DNA of 64,000 nt from CAWUFC02 sp963921335 (GTDB taxonomy: Bacteria; Pseudomonadota; Gammaproteobacteria; Pseudomonadales; Halieaceae). Below are positions 57,375-64,000 of this stretch, piece after piece. Where the stretch lies: NCBI GenBank assembly GCA_963921335.3, contig CAWUFC020000002.1:124001-188000 (forward strand). Direction: 5' to 3'. The translations under genes and the position numbers were made by a program. Every line of letters begins with the position of its first letter. The stretch's first letter is position 1. The notes under the pieces were generated by a model. It did not search any database. It saw only the letters and a program-made list of their open reading frames with translations, and was not told where the DNA came from.

Positions 57375-60182
57375 TTACAGCAGGCTGCCGAGCAGCTCGG
57401 TGCTGACCTGGCGACGACGCGCCTTGATCTCTTCCGGTGACTCCTGAACGATCACCTCGTCAGGGGTGATTTTGAACAGGGGCTGACCCTTGGCAATGAT
57501 GACGCCATCACCTTCCACCAGCACCTCGTCGATGGTGCCGGAGAATGGCGCATAGACTTTGTTAAACATCTTCATCACTTCGACAATGTAGAGGGGATCG
57601 CCTTCATTGAAGTGGCTGCCCTTCTCCACGTAGGCCGAATGTTCCGGGGTCTCGCGGGGGTAGAACATACCGCCGCTCTCCGCCAGAATTTCATCAGAGC
57701 TGGCAACTGGCGGTGGCACCAGTACCTTCGCCATGCGCTCCTGCAGGTCTTCATCCAGCAGGCGTTCGGGGATATGGATGGTCAGGTCATCATTGACTGT
57801 CAGGTCGTAATATCCTGTGCTCTCAGCAATGGCAGGCAGCAGTGCAATGACGTCCAGGCCACTCTGGAAGCCGGCATGGGCGTTACAAACGGCGGCCCAC
57901 TCATCAGCGCTGAAACCATCCGGCGCATCACCCGCCAGCACAGTCTGCAGCTCCATCCAGTCCTCGGCGCTCACTCGATTGTTGAGCTCATCGTAAAACG
58001 AGACTGCCGATTGCAGCAGATCATTGTCGTGATCCCAGATCATCTCGGCGGCCGGCAGGCCATCCTGGTAATCCATGTCCAGGAAGTAATAGGTGTCAGC
58101 CAGCAGGCCCACCGGGTTTTCGTTCCAGTGCACTTTGCCGTCGATCATGGTGTAGCAGTCGCGGTTTACGCTGAGCCAGCCGGACAGCATGTGCGGTTCG
58201 GCCAACAGCTTCTCGAGTGGGCGGCGCAGCAATGAGTACTTGCGCTCCAGCGTCTGCTGCATAGCGGCCTGGGCAGCTTCGTCGCAATCGGCGAGGAGTT
58301 GCTTACCAATCTGGTCGTAGGCAAACACCATGTCCACGTCATTGGCGGTGTTTTTCAGCTCGCCGACAGCAGTGAGGTACGGGACAATAAACTTGGTGGT
58401 GGGTCGGGCGTTAATGTTCTGGCCGATAAACCAGTTCACAAGGCCGTAGTGAAACTCCAGGTTGGTGTGCAGGTCACGTCCGGTCATGGTCGTGCGACGA
58501 ATCACCTCCGCCATCGCCTGGTAGGTGTCCAGACGGCTCTCGCCCACTGTCAGCAACAATGCGATGTTGGAGTCATAGGCACCCGCCAGGGTGTACTTCA
58601 TGAAGACGTCAGTATCAGGATTATGCAGACTGATACCCTGGTCATCGCGAGTCTCGCCTTCTACCGCATCGGACCAGTACTCGACCACGCCGCCGGCATT
58701 GGGCTGCAGGGCCTGGTTGGTAGCGTTCAGGCGCGCCTCTACCGTATCGTTATAGCGCTGCACGCGCTCGGGTTTTGGCAGTTTGGGACCATGTGCCGCC
58801 AGCAACACCATGGCCTCGACCAAAGACTCAACCACAAAGTCGTCCTCAGCCTTGTCAGGGTTGGTGAACTTCAGCCCGTAGCACAACTCGGTGACACGGT
58901 GCTCTACCTGGATACGCGTGTTCATTTCCATGAAGAAGTGCTTGTCGCGATCGACAATACATTCAAAAGTGGATACTGAATCCAAGCCCACCGCTTCGCC
59001 GAAGCGCTCGGACTCTTCTTCCATGGCTTGCAGGGTCTTGATGTCCTGCTCGAGCACACGCACTTCTTCATCAAGACCTCGGGTGCGGGCCTCTTCCCGT
59101 GCCAGCTGCAGAGACTCAGTAGTGACGGAGACCTCCAGCAACTTCTGTTCGTGCATCTGCAGGGAGCAGTCGCGACCACCCATGGCCAGGGTCCACTCGC
59201 CGTTACCAATGACCTGGATTTCCTGGTGACGGGTGGTCTCAATATTCAGTTCAACCAGTACGTTCTTGTTATCGCCCACGCCGGTGGTTTTTACCTCGTT
59301 GAGGATCTCACGCACCATTTCCGCGGTCTTGGCTGCCTCGCCAATGCCCAGGATCCGCTGGCCTTTGCCGCCACCACCGCTGATCGCTTTGAGGCGAACA
59401 CGGTTCTCTGGGTAATCAGCGGCCATTTTCTCAACCGCCTCGGTCAGGGTTTCCGACAGTTCATCGACCGTGTATAGATCAACACCCTTGTCATAGGATG
59501 CAGCCAGTACCACGTCGGCTTTCGCTTCAAGAGTTTCGGCGGCATCAAAGGCGGCCTGGTCCAGAGGCAGATCGTGCTCTGCGACCACGGCCTTGAGCCC
59601 GGCCTCGTCGCCATGCTTCTTAATCATGGTCAGCGCGGTACCGTTGTCGATGCCGGGTGTCACGCTTACACCGACCGCTAGCGCGGTACGCTTGGCTTCG
59701 TCTTTAAGGCCGGCGTCATGAACCGTCTTGGAGCAAGGACCGATAAAGTTAAGGCCCGCCGCTTCCATGGCTGCAACCATGGTCTCGTCTTCCGCCATAA
59801 AACCATAACCGGCAAAGATCGAGTTGTAGCCGTTGTCTTTGGCAATACTAATGATCTGCTTGATCCGCTGGTCGCGCTCTTCCTTGTTCGCACCGGTGTA
59901 GTCAGGCACGCGATGGACACGATCGGGGTCGGTCAGCTGGCGCAGTTCTGGCGCCAGTGCGTTGCGGTACACGATGGAGTCTTTCTCGGACAGCAGAATA
60001 CCGTAGCCATCGATGCCCATTTCCTCAAACACGTCCATGGCTTCCTTGCGGATTGGACCGCGACAGATGATTAGCGGCTTGAGGTGGTCACAGGAAAACT
60101 GGCTCACCCAATCCGAGGGGCGTCGGCCCAGACGGCGGTCGCGGTGGATCAGCGGGTTGTTCAGGTAAAAGTCGTTAGACAC
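57375..60182 (-). CDS. Long biotin carboxylase with C-terminal biotin carrier domain (propionyl/acyl-CoA carboxylase alpha-type)
   Basis: A 935-residue protein, about 270 longer than usual PccA (660-670). The N-terminal PurK-like part is recognisable (MGIDGYGILLSEKDS, GYGFMAEDETMVAAMEAAG, FIGPCSKTVHDAG). Its ATP-grasp contains an inserted stretch before the glycine loop ISGGGGKGQRILG. The catalytic segment VELNIETTRHQEIQVIG and FMEMNTRIQVEHRVTELCYG are intact. A diverged region of 200 residues follows, and the biotin domain ends the chain with VEVMKMFNKVYAP, where Lys871 should be biotinylated (Val replaces the usual Ala). Start GTG 60182 has AAGGA upstream. It pairs with the carboxyltransferase gene. 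Confidence 0.9.
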   Translation of the reverse strand: MSNDFYLNNPLIHRDRRLGRRPSDWVSQFSCDHLKPLIICRGPIRKEAMDVFEEMGIDGYGILLSEKDSIVYRNALAPELRQLTDPDRVHRVPDYTGANKEERDQRIKQIISIAKDNGYNSIFAGYGFMAEDETMVAAMEAAGLNFIGPCSKTVHDAGLKDEAKRTALAVGVSVTPGIDNGTALTMIKKHGDEAGLKAVVAEHDLPLDQAAFDAAETLEAKADVVLAASYDKGVDLYTVDELSETLTEAVEKMAADYPENRVRLKAISGGGGKGQRILGIGEAAKTAEMVREILNEVKTTGVGDNKNVLVELNIETTRHQEIQVIGNGEWTLAMGGRDCSLQMHEQKLLEVSVTTESLQLAREEARTRGLDEEVRVLEQDIKTLQAMEEESERFGEAVGLDSVSTFECIVDRDKHFFMEMNTRIQVEHRVTELCYGLKFTNPDKAEDDFVVESLVEAMVLLAAHGPKLPKPERVQRYNDTVEARLNATNQALQPNAGGVVEYWSDAVEGETRDDQGISLHNPDTDVFMKYTLAGAYDSNIALLLTVGESRLDTYQAMAEVIRRTTMTGRDLHTNLEFHYGLVNWFIGQNINARPTTKFIVPYLTAVGELKNTANDVDMVFAYDQIGKQLLADCDEAAQAAMQQTLERKYSLLRRPLEKLLAEPHMLSGWLSVNRDCYTMIDGKVHWNENPVGLLADTYYFLDMDYQDGLPAAEMIWDHDNDLLQSAVSFYDELNNRVSAEDWMELQTVLAGDAPDGFSADEWAAVCNAHAGFQSGLDVIALLPAIAESTGYYDLTVNDDLTIHIPERLLDEDLQERMAKVLVPPPVASSDEILAESGGMFYPRETPEHSAYVEKGSHFNEGDPLYIVEVMKMFNKVYAPFSGTIDEVLVEGDGVIIAKGQPLFKITPDEVIVQESPEEIKARRRQVSTELLGSLL

Positions 60183-60198
60183 GTCAGATCTTCCTTAA

Positions 60199-61926
60199 TT
60201 AGTGAAATTCGCGCTGCACACCGCCCATCTCGGAGGGCTCATAGTGACGCAGGTGGAATTCCATGTTCTCGGCCAACACCTGACGCAGGTCAGATGGCAT
60301 AACAATTTGTGAGATGGAGCCCAGGCTCAGGGCTTCATTGGGGTTCATCAGCTCGCGCTCGTAACGCACTGCCAGGTCTGCCTCCTGGGCCTTCACCCAC
60401 TCGGCAACCAATTCCTCAGCAGCTGCAGCGGCTTCGCTTTCAGACAGGCCGTCCTGCATTTGCTGCTGCTTGATCTCTTCCTGGCGCTGCTTAACGCTGC
60501 CGCGTATAGCGCGCAGCTCATCTTTGTAAACGTACTCGACACCAGCCGGACCCATAACAGCCAGCCGGGTGGTCGGTAGCGCAACAACCAGGTCGGCACC
60601 GGTTGAGTAGTTGTTGTAAGACGCATAGGCACCACCGAACGCGTTACGCACCAGCACCAGGAAGCGCGGCGTACGCAGGTCGACGATGGCGTCCAGCATG
60701 GCGCGACCGGCCTGGACAATACCGCCCGCCTCCTGCTCGCGACCCGGCAGGAAGCCAGTGGTGTCTTCCAGGAAGATTACGGGAATGTTGTACAGGTTAC
60801 AGAAGCGGATAAAACGTGCGTTTTTGTAGGCCGCATCGATATCGATCTGGCCTGAGGCCACTGCCGAGTTGTTGGCGACAAAACCAATCACGTTGCCACC
60901 CATGCGACCGAGAGCCGTCACAGTATTGCGGGCGCGCTCGGGCTGAATTTCAAGGAAATCACCGTGGTCACACAGTTGCTGAATCAAAATGCTGATATCA
61001 ATCGGGGTGTTAAAACCGGTGGGCGAGTTAAAGGCCTTTTTAAGCAGAATATCGATATCCCAGGTTTTGCGAGAGATCGGGTCTGAGGTGTGCTGCTTGG
61101 GTGCTGACTCTCCGTTATAACTCGGCAGGTAGTTCAGCAGCTCACGTACCTTTTTCAGCGCGGCCACTTCATCGGGTACAACAAAATCAGTCACGCCACT
61201 CTGACTGTGAACGCCCGGACCACCCAGCTCATCGGGCGTCACATCTTCACCCAGCACGCTCTTTACAACGCCGGGGCCGGTCAGGCCGAAGAAGGTTTCG
61301 TTCGGTTGAATCAGAAAGCTACCCTGGCGCGGCAAGTAGGAGCCACCGCCAGCATTGAAGCCAAACATGCACATGATGCTGGGAACAATGCCTGAAATTT
61401 TGCGCAATGCAGTAAACGCGTCGGCATAACCATCGAGGCCGCCAACACCCGCCGGGATGTAGGCGCCGGCGCTGTCGTTCAGCCCGACCAGGGGAATCTT
61501 GCGCTTGGCCGCCAGTTCAAACAGGCGGGCCAGCTTTTTACCATTCGTTGCATCCATAGAGCCGGCGCGAACGGTAAAGTCGTGACCATAGAGGGCGACA
61601 TCGCGGCCATTGACTCGAATGATAGCGGTCACCAGTGATGCGCCATCGAGATTGGGGCCCCAGTTCTGGTAGAGAATTGTGGGCTCGTCGTCACTGAGTA
61701 CCTGGATGCGCTCCCAGATTGTCATGCGCTTCTTCTGGTGCTGGCGCTCAATGCTCTTGACCCCGGCGGCCTGCCGCGGGCGCTGTTGAAGGTCGTAGCC
61801 AGCCTTCAACGCCTCCTCATACAAGCCTGGCTCGGTCGCAACCTGTCCGGGAACAGAGAATTCCACGTCGCTGGCTTTAGCAAAGGGGTTTTTGAGATTT
61901 GGGACTATTTGCTTATCACTAGTCAT
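60199..61926 (-). CDS. Acyl-CoA (propionyl-CoA) carboxyltransferase subunit
   Basis: The 575-residue carboxyltransferase has both crotonase-like halves: GHDFTVRAGSMDATNGKK, GLNDSAGAYIPAGVGGLDGY and FNAGGGSYLPRQGSF in the first, DTTGFLPGREQEAGGIVQAGRAML and VLVRNAFGGAYASYNNYS in the second. The residue after the Gly-rich substrate pocket matches propionyl-preferring PccB less clearly, so methylcrotonyl or acetyl-CoA remain alternatives; the operon with mce and the mutase argues for propionyl-CoA. ATG 61926 is preferred over TTG 61947. It is the first gene of the operon. Confidence 0.9.
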   Translation of the reverse strand: MTSDKQIVPNLKNPFAKASDVEFSVPGQVATEPGLYEEALKAGYDLQQRPRQAAGVKSIERQHQKKRMTIWERIQVLSDDEPTILYQNWGPNLDGASLVTAIIRVNGRDVALYGHDFTVRAGSMDATNGKKLARLFELAAKRKIPLVGLNDSAGAYIPAGVGGLDGYADAFTALRKISGIVPSIMCMFGFNAGGGSYLPRQGSFLIQPNETFFGLTGPGVVKSVLGEDVTPDELGGPGVHSQSGVTDFVVPDEVAALKKVRELLNYLPSYNGESAPKQHTSDPISRKTWDIDILLKKAFNSPTGFNTPIDISILIQQLCDHGDFLEIQPERARNTVTALGRMGGNVIGFVANNSAVASGQIDIDAAYKNARFIRFCNLYNIPVIFLEDTTGFLPGREQEAGGIVQAGRAMLDAIVDLRTPRFLVLVRNAFGGAYASYNNYSTGADLVVALPTTRLAVMGPAGVEYVYKDELRAIRGSVKQRQEEIKQQQMQDGLSESEAAAAAEELVAEWVKAQEADLAVRYERELMNPNEALSLGSISQIVMPSDLRQVLAENMEFHLRHYEPSEMGGVQREFH

Positions 61927-61953
61927 AATGTCGGATACTCGAATCAAAACAAA

Positions 61954-61989
61954 CCCTTGGCCATACCTGCTTCAGGTTCTGTCCAGGGG
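61954..61989 (-). promoter_or_regulatory. Nested inverted repeats in the leader of the propionyl-CoA carboxylase operon
   Basis: An outer pair CCCTTGG (61954-61960) / CCAGGGG (61983-61989) flanks a perfect inner ACCTG-CTT-CAGGT (61965-61977), giving a structured stem-loop 28-63 bases upstream of the carboxyltransferase start. The outer stem has one mismatch in the transcript. It could be an operator or an RNA leader element. The rest of the 291-bp gap 61927-62217 shows no recognisable signal. Confidence 0.35.
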
Positions 61990-62217
61990 CACGGGATTGC
62001 AGTTTATCGGTCACACGCTTAGGATGCGGCGCTACCGGCAAAATGGCGGCTTACAGTAAGCATTTGAGCCACCAAAGTCAATTAAGACGCCGGATTTGAC
62101 GGTCTGCTTTTCCATGAAGTTCGAGTGTTATTGCTGCAAACATTGGGGGTTTCGCGTAATTTTTGAGCTTACTGACTACGAATCTCGCGACTATCTTCAT
62201 AACTCGCTGGCGGCCAG

Positions 62218-63573
62218 ATGAGTAATCCAACTGTCTTTCTTCAGGAATTGCCTTATCAGCCGGATACCGCCGGCCTGTTCGAGCGCGCTAAAAACCTGCC
62301 TTCCCCGCTGCTGCTCGATTCATGCGACAGCGGTGGAAACCGTGGACGCTATGACATTATCACTGCCGCACCGATAGAGTCATTCACAATAAAGGCCACA
62401 AATACAGACACCTACGACACCTATCTTGAGTATTTTCGAGAATTGGAAGCCGGTTACAAGGAGTTGTGCGCCGGTATCAGCAGCCCCGGTGAGGAGATAC
62501 CCTTCTGCGGCGGCATTGCAGGTTACCTCGACTACGGGATCGGCAAACCTCTGCAGCACCTGCCTGCCGAGGTCGGGGCTCGAGCGGAGCTCAACCTGTA
62601 TCAGTGGGCGGTCATTCTCGACCATACCCTGCAACGCTGCACCTTTGCCGCCCTGCCCAGTCTTCCCGCGACTGAGCGTGACAGCCTGTTGAACCTCTTG
62701 CGCGCGCCGACCTCACCGGGCAACGAGACCTTTGAGTTGCTGGGCGATTTCACCTCCAATCTGGAACCCGTTGCTTACGAGGCTGCGTTTCGCCAGATCC
62801 AGTCCTATATCCTCTCCGGCGATTGCTACCAGGTGAATCTGGCACAGCGCTTCAGCGCGCGCTATCGTGGTGACCCCTGGAGTGCCTACCGATCCCTACG
62901 CAAACAGGCTATTGCACCCTACTCCGGCTACATGCGTGCATCCAGCAATGATCATCTACTTTGCCTCTCGCCGGAGCGTTTTCTTGCTCTGCACGGCCGC
63001 AATGTGGAAACGCGACCCATTAAGGGCACCCGCCCCCGCTATCCGGACCGGGAGGTTGACCGGGAAATGGCCAGGCAGTTGCGTCACTCGCCGAAAGACC
63101 GCGCTGAAAACCTGATGATTGTCGACTTACTGCGTAACGATATGGGCAGAAATTGCGCCCCGGGTAGTATTCATGTGGACAGCTTGTTCGAGGTAGAGGT
63201 CTACCCCAACGTCTATCACCTGGTGAGTACGATCAGCGGCAAGCTGGCGCGTGGCCACAGCGCTCTGGACCTGCTACGTGACAGCTTTCCAGGAGGCTCG
63301 ATCACCGGAGCACCCAAGCGCCGGGCGATGGAGATCATTGATGAATTGGAGCCCCATACGCGGCAGGCTTACTGCGGCTCCATGCTCTATGTGTCAGCAG
63401 ATGGGCGTATGGACAGCAACATCGCCATTCGCAGCCTCATATGCCGCGACGGCGATATATTCTGCTGGGGTGGTGGTGGCATCGTGGCGGACTCCAACTG
63501 GGAGCGCGAGTACAAGGAGACCTATGACAAGGTCGGCCTGTTTCTGCGACAGCTGGAGTCGAGCCCAGCCTAG
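62218..63573 (+). CDS. pabB: Aminodeoxychorismate synthase component I
   Basis: A 451-residue chorismate-utilising enzyme that aminates chorismate to 4-amino-4-deoxychorismate for folate. The catalytic part includes ILSGDCYQVNLAQRFSA, SPERFLALHGRNVETRPIKGT, NLMIVDLLRNDMGRNC, FPGGSITGAPKRRAMEIID and the C-terminal YCGSMLYVSADGRMDSNIAIR. PIKGT rather than the PIAGT of TrpE supports PabB over anthranilate synthase. Its stop overlaps the convergent thrH by 4 bases. Confidence 0.94.
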   Translation: MSNPTVFLQELPYQPDTAGLFERAKNLPSPLLLDSCDSGGNRGRYDIITAAPIESFTIKATNTDTYDTYLEYFRELEAGYKELCAGISSPGEEIPFCGGIAGYLDYGIGKPLQHLPAEVGARAELNLYQWAVILDHTLQRCTFAALPSLPATERDSLLNLLRAPTSPGNETFELLGDFTSNLEPVAYEAAFRQIQSYILSGDCYQVNLAQRFSARYRGDPWSAYRSLRKQAIAPYSGYMRASSNDHLLCLSPERFLALHGRNVETRPIKGTRPRYPDREVDREMARQLRHSPKDRAENLMIVDLLRNDMGRNCAPGSIHVDSLFEVEVYPNVYHLVSTISGKLARGHSALDLLRDSFPGGSITGAPKRRAMEIIDELEPHTRQAYCGSMLYVSADGRMDSNIAIRSLICRDGDIFCWGGGGIVADSNWEREYKETYDKVGLFLRQLESSPA

Positions 63574-64000
63574 AGTTTGATATCCCGCTCCGATGCCTCG
63601 GAGATAGCGACCTTCAGGTCGTCGTAGGTATGTACGGCCTGGAACTGAGGAAACTCTGCGATCACGTTGTCTGGAGCGTGAAACAGAATACCGACATCCG
63701 CCTCGCTGAGCATGGTGGTATCGTTGTAGGAGTCGCCGGCTGCAATCACGCGATAATTGAGACTGTGGAATGCTTTGACCGACGCCCGCTTCGGATCTTC
63801 CTGGCGCAGCTTGTAGTCGACAACACGACCATTCTCATCGGTAATTAGTCGATGGCAGAACAGAGTCGGCCAGGCCAGCTGTCGCATAAGCGGCTGGGAA
63901 AACTCATAAAAGGTATCGGACAGGATAATCAGCTGAAACTGCTCACGCAGCCAGTCAACGAATTCGGCGGCACCATCCAGCGGTGACAGCCCGGCAATCA
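63570..64000 (-). CDS. thrH: ThrH-type phosphoserine phosphatase/homoserine phosphotransferase, 5'-partial
   Basis: The frame runs off the right edge and is complete only at the C-terminal 143 residues. Upstream of residue 1 of a 105-residue internal start at 63887 the frame continues as GLSPLDGAAEFVDWLREQF and IILSDTFYEFSQPLMRQ, matching the HAD-family ThrH motif II region. YRVIAAGDSYNDTTMLSEADVGILFHAP holds motif III/IV (quoted in part: AAGDSYNDTTMLSEA). The N-terminal DxD motif lies outside the window. ThrH dephosphorylates phosphoserine and can move phosphate to homoserine. Confidence 0.9.
   Translation of the reverse strand, partial: IAGLSPLDGAAEFVDWLREQFQLIILSDTFYEFSQPLMRQLAWPTLFCHRLITDENGRVVDYKLRQEDPKRASVKAFHSLNYRVIAAGDSYNDTTMLSEADVGILFHAPDNVIAEFPQFQAVHTYDDLKVAISEASERDIKL

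Noticed and set aside
61950..62080. TPP riboswitch in the carboxylase leader
   Set aside because: The transcript contains GAACCUGA and a CCC/GGG frame, but no CUGAGA and no second half, and the operon is not thiamine-related.
1..64000. tRNA, rRNA, CRISPR, prophage, or known antiphage system
   Set aside because: No cloverleaf, no spaced repeats, no integrase, terminase, or restriction-type gene was recognisable on either strand.

Overview
The window looks like chromosome of a marine gammaproteobacterium. The best fit by eye is the OM60/NOR5 (Halieaceae-like) group. Reasons are the moderate-to-high GC content, the housekeeping order ftsK-lolA-rarA-crcB-serS-cysG and aat-bpt-infA-clpA-clpS, a caa3-type oxidase with two subunit III genes, a propionyl-CoA/methylmalonyl-CoA operon, and a sulfatase, acyl-CoA dehydrogenase and TonB receptor. 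The taxonomic placement is inference. No rRNA, tRNA, CRISPR array, intact IS element or prophage was seen, and no gene-free stretch exceeds 300 bases.

Layout. (1) 1-6.2 kb is accessory: a partial esterase lacking the usual catalytic His, an amidinotransferase-fold enzyme divergent from an AraC regulator, a GNAT-like protein, a RimK-type ATP-grasp ligase and a 3-alpha-hydroxysteroid-dehydrogenase-like SDR. (2) 6.3-15.2 kb is a surface-polymer and phosphonate locus. The plus strand carries a methyltransferase-DUF4214 protein, a cytidylyltransferase-PEP mutase fusion (Fom1 architecture), phosphonopyruvate decarboxylase and an iron-type alcohol dehydrogenase. Converging on it from the minus strand are a UDP-HexNAc dehydrogenase, glmS and a TagF/CDP-glycerol-type transferase. 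Together they can be read as a route to CMP-2-hydroxyethylphosphonate and its transfer to a glycan. This is the most interesting part of the window. (3) 15.2-19.8 kb holds a membrane hydrolase, an acyl-CoA dehydrogenase, a sulfatase and a two-helix membrane protein. (4) 19.9-25.4 kb is the cytochrome oxidase operon ctaB-ctaC-ctaD-coxIII-coxIII-coxIV on the minus strand. (5) 25.5-29.3 kb holds a membrane/coiled-coil protein, a ChaC-like enzyme, a BtuB-like receptor and a DUF385-type oxidoreductase.

(6) 29.4-39.4 kb holds the Prc protease, an orphan HAMP protein and the minus-strand housekeeping run ftsK-lolA-rarA-crcB-serS-cysG. (7) 39.6-45 kb holds trxB, then the whole bacterial N-degron set: the transferases Aat and Bpt, infA, ClpA and ClpS. 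(8) 45-46.4 kb is a short GGGGTCAG-type repeat remnant and icd. (9) 46.5-52.7 kb is a tightly overlapping plus-strand run rluE-nudJ-mnmA-hflD-purB-roxA-GNAT, mostly RNA and ribosome modification. (10) 52.7-61.9 kb is a minus-strand operon converting propionyl-CoA to succinyl-CoA: carboxyltransferase, an unusually long 935-residue biotin carboxylase/BCCP, epimerase, B12-dependent mutase and MeaB. It continues into a Rieske protein, a second DUF385 oxidoreductase and a small membrane protein. (11) 62.2 kb to the end holds pabB and a partial thrH.

The B12-dependent mutase and the BtuB-like receptor are functionally linked. Transcription often converges without a gap (adh/TagF-like, 25.5-kb protein/chaC, pabB/thrH), and several convergent borders carry perfect hairpins that can act as two-way terminators.
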